From contig JWTM01000001.1 of the NCBI GenBank assembly GCA_001749745.1, positions 1 through 32,461 on the forward strand: a stretch of 32,461 nucleotides of DNA, written 5' to 3'. Made by a program: the position numbers and the translations under genes. Below the pieces are notes generated by a model that was not told the DNA's origin, searched no databases, and was given only the letters and a program-made list of their open reading frames with translations. The stretch is from Candidatus Marispirochaeta associata (GTDB lineage Bacteria > Spirochaetota > Spirochaetia > JC444 > Marispirochaetaceae). Shown one piece after another: positions 14,899 to 23,365 of the stretch (position 1 is its first letter; the number at the start of each line of letters is the position of its first letter).

Positions 14899-17006
14899 CT
14901 GGACTCCTCGTTTGTCAGAGGGAGATAGACGGTTACCGTCGTTCCCGCCCCCAGGGTGCTCTGGATATCGATACTCCCGCCGTTCTTCTCGACCAGTCCG
15001 TAGACCAGAGAGAGCCCCAAGCCGGTTCCCTCTCCGCCGCTCTTGGTCGTGAAAAAGGGGTCGAAGGCCCGGGAGAGCTCCTCCGCGCTCATACCGCGGC
15101 CGTCGTCGGAGAACCGCAAGGCCACCCGCCGCCTCATTTCATCAACTTCGGCGGCAACGCCTATATGCCCCTTGCGTTCCAAGGCCTGGATTGAGTTCTT
15201 CAGGATATTTATCGCGATCTGCTTGAGCTCATCCGAGGAGATTGCCACAGGCGGCAGGGAGGGGAAATTTACCGCCAAGGAGTAGGCCTTGTCCTTGGCA
15301 ACGGAGAGGTTGAGAAGATCCCCGACATTCTCGATAACCTGACGCGCATCCCGACAGATCGCCTCCTCCGGGCCTCCGCCGGAAAATTCGAGCAGCTTGC
15401 GGACGATCCGGGCGATACGGCGGGTCTCATTCTCCATCCAGTGGAGGGACTCCCGCTTCTCCGGATCCTCCTCGTCCTCGATTAGCATTTGAACATTGGA
15501 GAGCATCGATGTAAGGGGGTTGTTAATCTCGTGGGCCACCCCGGCCGAGAGCAGACTGATGGAGGAGAGCTTCTCCGCCCGGTACAGTTTCTCCTCCGCC
15601 TCGGTACGGGTGCTGATATCGTCGATAACGACTACCGCGCTCCTGCCGGGATTAGACGCGACGGGACTCAAGTGGTAGACCTTGATATCGTATACCCGGT
15701 ATCGCGGAAGCCGACGGACAACGGCGTATGAGTCCTGCCGGTTATCAAGGACCCCTTCTACCGCCTTCTGTAAATCGGCGTCGAAGAGCTGGGGTAAAAG
15801 GGACTCGAGTCTCTCTCCGGCGCACACCTCTTGAGTCAGGGCGAACATGCTTAGAAAGAAGCCGTTGACTCGGACCAGTCTTCCGCCGCTGTTGAGAATT
15901 GCGATACCCGATTGGAGTGATTCTATTACCGTCTCGTTGAACTCCTTCAAGGCGGTAATATCGTTAATGTAGGACTCCATCTCGACCCGGTCCCGCTCAA
16001 GTCCCTGGGCCATTGATTTAAAGCCGGTAAATAGTTCCTGAAACTCCTCGATGGAGGTGTGCGGAAGGGCGGCCTTGTAGTCGCCTCGTCGCAGGGAGTC
16101 CATCGCCCCCAGCAAGACCCCCGCAGGGCTTGCGATATGACGCGAGAAGAGATAGCCGAGAAAGCCGGCCACCAGGGTAGTCCCGGCGGCGACCCATAAC
16201 AGCACGGTTCGAAAAACCCAGAGCCGGCGCTGGTAGGGACTGTTGTCTATGGCGACCCCGAGAATAATCGGCAAGGCCTCGTTACGGGGAGAGATCTCCC
16301 CAATGCGGCTAAATGCAAGATTATATGATGAGTCATCCGCTTCGACGTCGTAGAGAAAGCGCTTGGCCCCCATAGAGGGGGGGAGGAAGGCGTCCAGGGA
16401 TTCAGGCACGCCCGACTGGATAAGCGGTTCACCATTAAGGAAAAGAGCCAGCATCGAATCACTCCGCCCCCCGAGGGAGCGTAGATAGTCGGCGCTGAGT
16501 TGTTTGACCAGAAAAACCTCCATGCGCCCGGGGGTTAAAAAGGTGCCGTAAAAGTAGAGATCGTCGTTCCAACGAAAGAAATCCCCGTGGGGATAAGGGC
16601 TACGATTCTTCAAACCAGCAGCCGCCTCAAAAGGAAAGGCTGCATAATTACGAGTTAGGACCTCGTTTCGGCCGGAGGTATCGCGAATCACGATCCAATC
16701 CACGCCGCGCCGGTCGCTTAAGTCGGCCATCAGATTCCTGAAGTCCGCCTCCCGCAAGGGAACCCGTCCTCCTTCCAGGTAGGCGTTAACCTGGGCGTTG
16801 CCTTTAATAGTGATCAGGCTCTCCCACAAGAGCTGTTTCATCTCTACCAAGGCTGCGTCCACCCGACGGTGCTCACTGCTCAACTCCCCGCGGGCGTCCT
16901 CCTGGTTCGAGATATTGACGATATTGGTAACCAGGAAGAAGATAACTAAGGACTGAAGAATAAAACCGGAGAGAAAGAAGCTGAGGGTACGCAGGAAGAG
17001 AGTCAC
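14895..17006 (-). CDS. NtrB-like membrane sensor histidine kinase
   Basis: A 703-aa kinase. Transmembrane helix 1 is at about 8-30, followed by a 230-residue extracytoplasmic sensor domain (probably Cache-like) and transmembrane helix 2 at about 264-290. HAMP-like and helical linker sequence runs to about 350, then a PAS domain (about 355-465). HisKA has the phospho-acceptor His492 in GVAHEINNP. The ATPase domain carries DDGRGM, FDPFFTTK and GTGLGLSLVYG. The HEINNP H-box is typical of kinases paired with sigma-54 regulators. Translation starts at GTG 17006, adjoining the stop of the lipoprotein gene, with a GGAGGAG ribosome binding site. It probably receives the signal from that binding-protein-like lipoprotein (inference). 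Confidence 0.95.
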   Translation of the reverse strand: MTLFLRTLSFFLSGFILQSLVIFFLVTNIVNISNQEDARGELSSEHRRVDAALVEMKQLLWESLITIKGNAQVNAYLEGGRVPLREADFRNLMADLSDRRGVDWIVIRDTSGRNEVLTRNYAAFPFEAAAGLKNRSPYPHGDFFRWNDDLYFYGTFLTPGRMEVFLVKQLSADYLRSLGGRSDSMLALFLNGEPLIQSGVPESLDAFLPPSMGAKRFLYDVEADDSSYNLAFSRIGEISPRNEALPIILGVAIDNSPYQRRLWVFRTVLLWVAAGTTLVAGFLGYLFSRHIASPAGVLLGAMDSLRRGDYKAALPHTSIEEFQELFTGFKSMAQGLERDRVEMESYINDITALKEFNETVIESLQSGIAILNSGGRLVRVNGFFLSMFALTQEVCAGERLESLLPQLFDADLQKAVEGVLDNRQDSYAVVRRLPRYRVYDIKVYHLSPVASNPGRSAVVVIDDISTRTEAEEKLYRAEKLSSISLLSAGVAHEINNPLTSMLSNVQMLIEDEEDPEKRESLHWMENETRRIARIVRKLLEFSGGGPEEAICRDARQVIENVGDLLNLSVAKDKAYSLAVNFPSLPPVAISSDELKQIAINILKNSIQALERKGHIGVAAEVDEMRRRVALRFSDDGRGMSAEELSRAFDPFFTTKSGGEGTGLGLSLVYGLVEKNGGSIDIQSTLGAGTTVTVYLPLTNEESR

Positions 17007-17954
17007 CTAGGGCTCCTCCTCAGCGTAGGTTCGCAGACGAAACTCGGTCGAGATCCGCTCCGGCACCCTTACCTCCTCTCGGAGAAACCGGGCGAGCCAG
17101 TGGACCGCCTCCCGGCCCACCCCACCGGGATCATCATCGATAAGACCATGTACATACCCCCTTTCAAGTGCCTCTACAAGCTCCGCCGAGGCTCCCCAGG
17201 CTACAAATCGGAGGCTTCCCTGCAGCCCGGTCTCCTCTAAGCAGCGCAATACCCCTTGGGATGCGGACTCATCCACAGTAAAGACCGCCCCCAATTGGGG
17301 ATGCACCTGTAGAATTGAAAGGGTTTGGAAGAAGGTGCGTTCAGGAGATCTAAATCCGTAGTCGATCCCCACCATGCGCATGGCCGGATTACCGCTGATG
17401 CTGGCATAGAAGCTGAGTATGGTCCGTTCATGATGGGCTGATGCGGGATTAGAGCTATTTATATAAAGGTCGCCGCTCCGGCCCAGCTCTTCGCTCAGAA
17501 AAGAGGCTGCCATACGACCGGCTAAGCTGTAATCAGAACCAATCTGAGTCAGCGGAATGCGGAATTTGGAGTCGGGAGAGAGCTCGGAATCGAGCTCCGT
17601 ATTAATAGTTATCACCGGAACCTTCGAGACCTTAATCAGCTTTTCCAAGCCGTCCTCGGTAAGGGAGTCGGAGGGGCGGAGAATGATGCCGTCAAAACGC
17701 TTGTCGGATAAAATGGTGGAGATCTGTGCCGCATTCGATCCGAGAACCTCATTAGCCAGGGTTATGCTGCAGTTGAGTTCCTCCGCCTTCTTTAGAGCGC
17801 CCCGGTATAACTCATCGGCGAAAAAGCCCGATTCGCCGGCAATAAGCAGCAGATGAAGCGGCTCCTCCCGTTCTGTCTGCTCAGGCGTACATCCGATCAT
17901 AAGGAGGAAAATGAGTAATAATAACATTAGGGTTACTGAACGGTGAATCGGCAT
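17007..17954 (-). CDS. Periplasmic-binding-protein-like sensory lipoprotein
   Basis: A 315-aa Peripla_BP_4-family protein similar in fold to ribose-binding proteins, with a lipoprotein signal (hydrophobic run then LLMIGC lipobox, about residues 10-22). The frame is open to 18026, but a near-perfect promoter covers 18012-18040, so the upstream ATG lies inside the promoter and ATG 17954 is taken as start. Binding-protein features include GIILRPSD, INTELDSE, INSSNPASAHHERT and VFTVDESASQGV. No permease or ATPase is linked directly; it leads an operon with a sensor kinase and NtrC-type regulator. This arrangement fits a ligand-presenting accessory sensor (like TorT for TorS), not a transporter subunit (inference). 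Confidence 0.88.
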   Translation of the reverse strand: MPIHRSVTLMLLLLIFLLMIGCTPEQTEREEPLHLLLIAGESGFFADELYRGALKKAEELNCSITLANEVLGSNAAQISTILSDKRFDGIILRPSDSLTEDGLEKLIKVSKVPVITINTELDSELSPDSKFRIPLTQIGSDYSLAGRMAASFLSEELGRSGDLYINSSNPASAHHERTILSFYASISGNPAMRMVGIDYGFRSPERTFFQTLSILQVHPQLGAVFTVDESASQGVLRCLEETGLQGSLRFVAWGASAELVEALERGYVHGLIDDDPGGVGREAVHWLARFLREEVRVPERISTEFRLRTYAEEEP

Positions 17955-18011
17955 ACCTGGATTCCGGAGATATAGGCTGTCCCGGCTCAGAGCCGCGACC
18001 GTCAGATCGAA

Positions 18012-18040
18012 AGTATACGATCGCATATCGCGGCTGTCAA
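18012..18040 (-). promoter_or_regulatory. Strong sigma-70 promoter of the sensory operon
   Basis: On the minus strand TTGACA (18035-18040), a 17-base spacer and TATACT (18012-18017). The -35 is perfect and the -10 matches 5 of 6. The predicted start near 18005 gives a 50-base leader to ATG 17954 and rules out the upstream in-frame ATG at 18026. Confidence 0.8.
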
Positions 18041-18081
18041 TTTCCGAGGAGTGCCTACCGGCCTTGGCGATATGCTCAGCT

Positions 18082-19284
18082 TCAGGACCTCCTCAACGCC
18101 ATCTGCTCTATAAGCTTCCCCAAGGGGATGACGACGGATTCCCGGTAGCGTTCTGCCTCAGCCTCGGAGAAGCCTGCAGCGCGAGCAATAATGCTTTCTA
18201 TATTCGAATCCTTGCGATCGGCGAAAAAATCCGTGTCCGGCGGAAAGAGCTCGCCGTTGTCGTCGGTGCGGCGGAATTCGAGCCCGGCGACATATACCCG
18301 GCCGATCGCATCCCAGGGAAGACCCTGCTCTTCGGCGCGGAGAATTGCCCCCATAAGCCGGTCGTCCTTGTGCAACTTGCGCCGCAGGTCACGGCCGACC
18401 CGGAAGAGGGTATCGCCCAGGGCTCGGTTCGCAAAACGAACCAGAAGATCCTCGATATGTTCGGCAATTTCGTCCTCCGCGAAGACCCCGGGGTAGAGCG
18501 CCCGGAGGAGCTTCCCGGCCTGGATCATGGCCCTTTTTACCTCCGACCGGATTTCCGGTGTTTCCATGACCTCCCAGATGTATACCAGCTCCTGTTTATA
18601 AGCGTATCCGAGATAGGCCGCGGCGGCGTGGCCCAGGTTATGGATGTAGAGTTTCTCCGCTACATAGGCCGCTATGGGCTCAACGGCTCTGATTTCGGGA
18701 AAACCGGGCAGTTCGCCCTTGAAACCCTTACGGTCGAGGATAAGGGTATTGAAGGGTTCGGCGCGGACGGTCGAGAGGTCTTCTCCCGACTGGATAGGAA
18801 CCATTTTCCCCAGGCTCGTCTCCACAAAGCCCAGATAGGTTTCCAACGGGAAATCCGGAGGAAGATGCCGACTGAGAAGGGAGCGCATGAGCGCCCCGCC
18901 GTTATGCACGTTTTCCGCAATAATTATATCTAACGGAGAGTCCGGTCGAAGTTGGTAGCGGCGAGCAATTGCAGCCGCTGCCAGGGGGGCCGCCTTGGGG
19001 AGGATGTTCTTCCCCACCGAGAAGGAGAGGTAATCGGCCTCGACAATCGCCGCAAAAAGCCGCTTTGAATCGTCGGCATGGACCGCATCGACCCCGGAGA
19101 CGCTTACAATCCTCCGTCCCTCCGCAGACAGAAAGACCACATCGTATGATCTTTTTGTAGAGAGTTCTTGGATGAGCTCATGGTTCACATCGACGAATAT
19201 AACTCTACAGCCGTTCCGGCCGAAGATCTGCCCGATAAAGGAGCGTCCGATATTCCCCGCGCCCCACTGTACGAGGGTTTTCAT
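18082..19284 (-). CDS. MtlD-type polyol(-phosphate) dehydrogenase
   Basis: A 400-aa NAD(P)-dependent dehydrogenase of the mannitol-1-phosphate 5-dehydrogenase family. The nucleotide-binding motif is GAGNIGRSFIGQIFG near residue 8. SVGKNILPKAAP near 90 and IIAENVHNGG near 125 match the MtlD pattern. The catalytic Lys-Asn-His cluster is in EKLYIHNLGHAAAAYLG near 213-229. Exact substrate is uncertain because the operon also encodes a lyxose-type isomerase and a PfkB kinase, so a pentitol- or hexitol-phosphate is possible. It overlaps the kinase gene by 4 bases and is last in the LacI-controlled operon. Confidence 0.85.
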   Translation of the reverse strand: MKTLVQWGAGNIGRSFIGQIFGRNGCRVIFVDVNHELIQELSTKRSYDVVFLSAEGRRIVSVSGVDAVHADDSKRLFAAIVEADYLSFSVGKNILPKAAPLAAAAIARRYQLRPDSPLDIIIAENVHNGGALMRSLLSRHLPPDFPLETYLGFVETSLGKMVPIQSGEDLSTVRAEPFNTLILDRKGFKGELPGFPEIRAVEPIAAYVAEKLYIHNLGHAAAAYLGYAYKQELVYIWEVMETPEIRSEVKRAMIQAGKLLRALYPGVFAEDEIAEHIEDLLVRFANRALGDTLFRVGRDLRRKLHKDDRLMGAILRAEEQGLPWDAIGRVYVAGLEFRRTDDNGELFPPDTDFFADRKDSNIESIIARAAGFSEAEAERYRESVVIPLGKLIEQMALRRS

Positions 19285-20471
19285 TGCGCGACTCCGATCT
19301 GACGACGGTAGGATTCCACCAAGGGCTCCAGCCTGGCACGTTTCTCGCCGCTTTGGGTCTCATGGTAGGTCCCGCCCGGGTAGAAACAGGCGAACCCGCC
19401 GCTGGCCGCGGCCCAGGCGGCAGCTTCCTTCAGGTCCGGACCTCCGTCCCCGGATGAGCCGCTCATCTGCATCGCCGTCGACGCCGTGAGACCGCCGAGA
19501 AAATTGTCCCCGCAGCCGGTGGTATCCCTCATCAGTGACGGATCGGCCGCAAGCATTTCGACCACCCGAGCGCTTACGGGATATTCAGTAAGGGGTACGG
19601 GAGCATAAAAATCGCCTGAGGACCAGAGCAGGAAGTTCTCCGACCCATGGGTAATAACGAAGGCGCCTACCTTCCAGTCCATGAACTGCTCCGCCGCTCC
19701 CTTCAGGGTGGAGGCGCCGCTAAGCCTGAGTGCCTCCTCCGCATCCGCCACGAGCAGATCGATACTCGCATACGCCTTCTCGCCGCCCAGGGGCCAGGGT
19801 AGATCGGGGTGGAGCTTCTGATTGCGGAAATCATACACCGTGCCGACGATGGTAAGGGCCCCGCCGGCCTTGGCTCGCGGCAACACGCTGCCGAGATCGT
19901 CATGCAGGGCGGGAACAAGTCCGGTTCCCCCGAGGAGGACAATATCGGATCTATAGAAGCTCTCCGGCAGATCTGCTCCCGCCAGGAAGGCCGCCGCCCC
20001 GATGGTGTTAATAAATGAGCGCTCTCCTCGGCCTCCATTTGCGCCAGGATCCGCGAGAACCACGGTTGAAGGCGACGGGGAACCCTCTATTGGCCGGAAC
20101 TCCGCCCCCACCGGGGTATCGCCGACGAAGGAGAGAATATCCTCCCCCACCCTGTCCTCACCCCGGACGCCGAAGAAGGTACACTCCGCCTCTGTACCGG
20201 CGAGAATCTGAGCGGCGTTCACCGCGCCTACGATTGCGGGGCCTCCCAGGTTTACCGAATCCGGCGGCACATCGCCGACGAGCTCCCGACAGAGAGCCGT
20301 AAAGGGCTGGCCGGAGAATCGTTCGAGATCCTCGGCAAAGACGAGCCCCCCCTCGATTATGCCGCCGTCCCCCGGATTTCTCGAGAGATAGCTCCTGAAC
20401 GCCGTGCCGCTGTAGGATACATCGCGGTAGAGGTAGTCGATCAGACAACAGCCCGCGGCGGAGATCCTCAT
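19281..20471 (-). CDS. PfkB-family carbohydrate kinase
   Basis: A 396-aa ribokinase/PfkB-family sugar kinase. The anion-hole and catalytic motif DTTGCGD spans 316-322, with Asp322 as catalytic base. The N-terminal VNLGGPAIVGAVNAA region near 73-88 is the sugar-binding GG motif. At nearly 400 residues it is longer than the usual 300-330; an extra segment at about 20-65 could be a lid. It likely phosphorylates the ketose made by the neighbouring isomerase, or a related sugar (inference). It overlaps both neighbours by 4 bases, showing a tightly coupled operon. Confidence 0.88.
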   Translation of the reverse strand: MRISAAGCCLIDYLYRDVSYSGTAFRSYLSRNPGDGGIIEGGLVFAEDLERFSGQPFTALCRELVGDVPPDSVNLGGPAIVGAVNAAQILAGTEAECTFFGVRGEDRVGEDILSFVGDTPVGAEFRPIEGSPSPSTVVLADPGANGGRGERSFINTIGAAAFLAGADLPESFYRSDIVLLGGTGLVPALHDDLGSVLPRAKAGGALTIVGTVYDFRNQKLHPDLPWPLGGEKAYASIDLLVADAEEALRLSGASTLKGAAEQFMDWKVGAFVITHGSENFLLWSSGDFYAPVPLTEYPVSARVVEMLAADPSLMRDTTGCGDNFLGGLTASTAMQMSGSSGDGGPDLKEAAAWAAASGGFACFYPGGTYHETQSGEKRARLEPLVESYRRQIGVAQ

Positions 20472-21142
20472 AGAAAATTCCGGTAATCGGGGACCATCAG
20501 CCGATGAGGGGCTTCATCTTCGGTAATCTCCGGAAATCGTCCCAAGGACTCGTGGAAGCGGTTGTCGTTCTGGTCGTCGTTTACCATGCTCACCTCGCCG
20601 CACAGTACCGATCCGCCGCCCTCGACGGCATAGAAGCGGTGATACACATGCTGCGGGAGGGTAAGGCTGGAACCGGGATCCAAGATGAGGGGAACACCGG
20701 GACGAACCGGGGTCATCACCCCGTCTACCGAAACGGTCAGGGGTTCCGAGGTAAACTCCTCGTTGCTATCGGAGCCGTAGAGCTCGAAGGCCATGCGGCC
20801 GCCGCCTCTGTTTATTATATCTTCCATCTTGTTCCAGTGAAAATGGAAGGGAGTCTCCTGATTCTCGCCCACCACCATGATTTTTTCGGCATAGGGTTTG
20901 CCGCCGCTGCCCGGGCGCCCGTTCCGCAGGGTGAAAAGCACCAGACCCCGCTCATGGAAACGGCCTCCGCCGAAATCGGTTATATCCCAGCCGAGACCGC
21001 AATCAAAGATTTCAGAACACTCCTCTTTTCTCTCTTTCCAGGTCTCCAGCGACCATGAGGCCCACGCAGGCAGTTTAAAGTTCTGCTTCGCGAAGAACTC
21101 TTCGGCGTCCTTGATAATGGCGTTTATTTCGCTTCGTTTCAT
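20468..21142 (-). CDS. D-lyxose isomerase family protein
   Basis: A 224-aa cupin of the D-lyxose ketol-isomerase family (E. coli Z5688 / Providencia type), which interconverts D-lyxose and D-xylulose and usually also D-mannose and D-fructose using Mn2+. The metal ligands are visible as H100-x-H102-x4-E107 in FHFHWNKMED and H168 in LPQHVYHRF. The spacing of 68 residues between first and last His equals that of the characterised enzymes. The N-terminal MKRSEINAII is also typical. Start ATG 21142 has a TGGAGGA ribosome binding site. First gene of the operon, under a LacI-type operator. Confidence 0.9.
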   Translation of the reverse strand: MKRSEINAIIKDAEEFFAKQNFKLPAWASWSLETWKERKEECSEIFDCGLGWDITDFGGGRFHERGLVLFTLRNGRPGSGGKPYAEKIMVVGENQETPFHFHWNKMEDIINRGGGRMAFELYGSDSNEEFTSEPLTVSVDGVMTPVRPGVPLILDPGSSLTLPQHVYHRFYAVEGGGSVLCGEVSMVNDDQNDNRFHESLGRFPEITEDEAPHRLMVPDYRNFL

Positions 21143-21162
21143 GATTCCTCCAGTTTACCCTC

Positions 21163-21201
21163 GTGCTAACGTAGTTTAGCACTTGCATCTGGAGCTGACA
21201 A
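21163..21201 (-). promoter_or_regulatory. LacI-type operator overlapping the lyxose operon promoter
   Basis: The perfect dyad GTGCTAA-N6-TTAGCAC occupies 21163-21182. On the minus strand a promoter TTGTCA (21196-21201), 17-base spacer, TAAACT (21173-21178) runs into it, so a repressor bound there would cover the -10 box. The site lies between the divergent lyxose isomerase and LacI genes and can serve autoregulation too. Confidence 0.8.
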
Positions 21202-22227
21202 GTGATAATTTCACTCGACATGGCAAAAACGTCGAAAACCATGAAGCAGATCGCCGCGGAACTGGGGGTCTCGCGGACCACCGTCTCCCTTGTTCTTCAG
21301 GGGAAGGGCGATGAGTACCGGATCAGCCGGGAAACCCAGGAACGGATCCGCTCCTTCGTGGAAGAGGAAGAGTATAGACCCAACTACTTCGCCAAGGCGC
21401 TGAACAGAGGGCGCAGCGATATCATCGGCGCCGTATTTCCCGATGTCTTCGAGTCCTTCATGGGCAATATAATCCGGGGCATAGAGTCGGTTCTCTATGA
21501 GATGGGCTATTCCCTGATGATCTCCACCAGCAGTTTCGACAACCGACGGGAGCGCCTTATAGCCGAGAAGATGGTGTGGCAGGGGGTGGACGGGATAATC
21601 CTGGTGCCCACCATGCCCTTCAGGGGTAGAGGGAGCTACGAGAACTCCCATGTAAAGCGACTTCTGGATAAGAAGTACCCCCTGGTAATTGTAGACCGGG
21701 AAATCGAGGGTCTTGAGTCCCACACGGTGCTTCAGGATGATTTCGACGCCGCCTACCGAGCCGTTTCCGAGATTATCGAGGAAGGCGCCCGCAGTGTAGC
21801 CTGCCTCAGCCTCGACGTTGCCGCGTCTTCGATCGATCAGCGGCTTTCGGCCTACGGGCAGGCGGTTCAAGAGGCGAGACTGCAAGAGACAAGGATCATT
21901 CTTAGGGATGCGGATCCGGAGAGCGACGATCTAGCGGATGCTGTCGCCGGACTCTATGCAGACGGGAGAGGCCCCGACGCCTGGTTCGTCACCACCAGCG
22001 GCCTGGCCGAAAAACTGGCCTGGCTTCTCAAGAGATCCGCACACAATGCCCCCATAATACGCTTCGGCGAAACCGCCTCCTGGACCGAAGCGCGGATGCG
22101 AGACATCCCCCATCCCCACCGGGAGATGGGAAGGGCCGCCGCGGAATTGATTCTGGAACTGATCGAGAACCCCGAGACCGAGAGCCGGCACATAACCTGC
22201 CGTTGCGGGAGTCCTTATAAAAAATGA
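21202..22227 (+). CDS. LacI-family transcriptional regulator
   Basis: A 341-aa repressor. The helix-turn-helix TMKQIAAELGVSRTTVSLVLQGKG lies at about 13-36, followed by the hinge region RPNYFAKALNRGRSDIIG and a periplasmic-binding-protein-like effector domain (PDVFESFMGNIIRGIESVLYEMGYSL onward). The GTG start at 21202 is chosen because GGAG (21191-21194) lies 7 bases upstream; ATG 21220 would lack a ribosome binding site. It is divergent from the lyxose isomerase operon and very likely binds the GTGCTAA-N6-TTAGCAC operator between them. The effector is probably a pentose, polyol or phosphate derivative (inference). Confidence 0.94.
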   Translation: MIISLDMAKTSKTMKQIAAELGVSRTTVSLVLQGKGDEYRISRETQERIRSFVEEEEYRPNYFAKALNRGRSDIIGAVFPDVFESFMGNIIRGIESVLYEMGYSLMISTSSFDNRRERLIAEKMVWQGVDGIILVPTMPFRGRGSYENSHVKRLLDKKYPLVIVDREIEGLESHTVLQDDFDAAYRAVSEIIEEGARSVACLSLDVAASSIDQRLSAYGQAVQEARLQETRIILRDADPESDDLADAVAGLYADGRGPDAWFVTTSGLAEKLAWLLKRSAHNAPIIRFGETASWTEARMRDIPHPHREMGRAAAELILELIENPETESRHITCRCGSPYKK

Positions 22228-22253
22228 TCCCGGCGCGATGGCCGGGACCTTTT
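22219..22253. terminator. Bidirectional intrinsic terminator
   Basis: The stem TCCCGGC/GCCGGGA (22228-22234 with 22241-22247) has a six-base loop. It is followed by CCTTTT on the plus strand and by TCATTTTTTATAA on the minus strand. It ends both the LacI gene and the convergent lipoprotein operon, the latter more strongly. Confidence 0.75.
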
Positions 22254-22285
22254 CAAACCAGTAGCATTCGATTTTCTATATGCGA

Positions 22286-23353
22286 TTAATTCCCCAGGAC
22301 CAGACCGTCGAAGTAGTCCCGGATGGAGGCGACGAACTCCCGCTTGACCGCCTCGTCGATGTCGTCGTAGGCGAAGGACTGGGCCGATTCGGCGGTTACC
22401 GCCTGAGCCCGATCCTGATTGTCGTAGGTAACCAGCGCCCGGCCGTCGGGGCCGATGAAGCTCAGGCTCAGGTACCAGCGGACCGCCTTGTACTTGGGGT
22501 TGAGCTCGATCGGTTCGATAGAGACCTCGCCGCCGATGGTGATCAGCGCCGGATCGGCGGTGGGGAAACGCTCCTCGCTCAAGGCCTCCCGAATGGCGGA
22601 GGCGACCCGATCGCCGGCATTGCCGGCCACGTCGATCTTGATAGTCATGGTGGCGGCGGTGTCGAGCTTGGCCTGCTGCACCTCCCGCAGCTCGTAGGGG
22701 ACATCGGTCATGGCGTAGAAGGGCTGGGAAATAATCCGCAGCTGATCGAGAAGCAGGGCATTACTCTGGGCCACTACCGCGGCGGCGGAGACATAGGCGT
22801 ATTTCCGGACCGGATCGGCCGCGGCGCGATAATCCTCCAGGTAGTCGACTACGAAGGAGCCGTTCTTCTGGATCAGATCCTGATAGATCCGGCCGGTCTC
22901 CATGCGGTTGATGTAGGCGATTACGTGCACCCGCCCCTCCCCGTCTACCGCGGCTTCGCCGAACTGGACATTTAGAAGGGTCTGATTCGACTGTACGCTG
23001 GTCGACTGGGCCAGCATCAGTTCGCTCTCGGAGACCGATCCCGAAGGACCGACCAGATCGCGGTAGCGCTCGGCGGTGTTGACGTCCACATTGATCTCCG
23101 ATTCGAAGATCTGCGATAGCCCCGCCATGGCGCTCTGTTCGGCCGCCCGGCGGGTGTCGCCGGTCCCTATGGCGGTTAAATACTGGTCGTCGGAGTAGAC
23201 GCTCTGGGGATCGAGGAACCAGGCCGGCATATCTCCGTTGGAGGAGCTCGATCCGCCGCCGGAGGACGAGGGCGCCGTCGCACAACCGACCAGCACGAAG
23301 AGCGATAGCAGGGCCAGTATCAGTCTTACAGGAATGGCTTTTTGGTGATTCAT
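22286..23353 (-). CDS. LPP20-like lipoprotein
   Basis: A 355-aa lipoprotein: signal peptide with LFVLVGC lipobox (Cys at about 24), a Ser/Gly-rich linker, then PAWFLDPQSVYSDDQYLTAIGTG. That is the entry motif of LPP20-type domains (P-x-W-[FY]...YL-x-A-x-G-x-G) found in surface lipoproteins and LpoB-associated operons. The rest is alpha/beta with no recognised catalytic site. It is the third gene after an LpoB-like and a COG3014-like lipoprotein. The gene set suggests a cell-envelope role such as control of peptidoglycan synthesis (inference). The AAGGAG ribosome binding site is 8-9 bases before the ATG. It ends at the bidirectional terminator. Confidence 0.85.
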   Translation of the reverse strand: MNHQKAIPVRLILALLSLFVLVGCATAPSSSGGGSSSSNGDMPAWFLDPQSVYSDDQYLTAIGTGDTRRAAEQSAMAGLSQIFESEINVDVNTAERYRDLVGPSGSVSESELMLAQSTSVQSNQTLLNVQFGEAAVDGEGRVHVIAYINRMETGRIYQDLIQKNGSFVVDYLEDYRAAADPVRKYAYVSAAAVVAQSNALLLDQLRIISQPFYAMTDVPYELREVQQAKLDTAATMTIKIDVAGNAGDRVASAIREALSEERFPTADPALITIGGEVSIEPIELNPKYKAVRWYLSLSFIGPDGRALVTYDNQDRAQAVTAESAQSFAYDDIDEAVKREFVASIRDYFDGLVLGN

Positions 23354-23365
23354 CCTTAATTCTCC

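Noticed and set aside
18064..18933. 289-aa plus-strand open frame
   Set aside because: Antisense to the MtlD-type dehydrogenase, with no start context or domain.
22280..22975. 231-aa plus-strand open frame downstream of LacI
   Set aside because: Antisense to the LPP20-like lipoprotein and rich in D/G/V from reverse-complemented GC-rich codons. A terminator lies immediately upstream.
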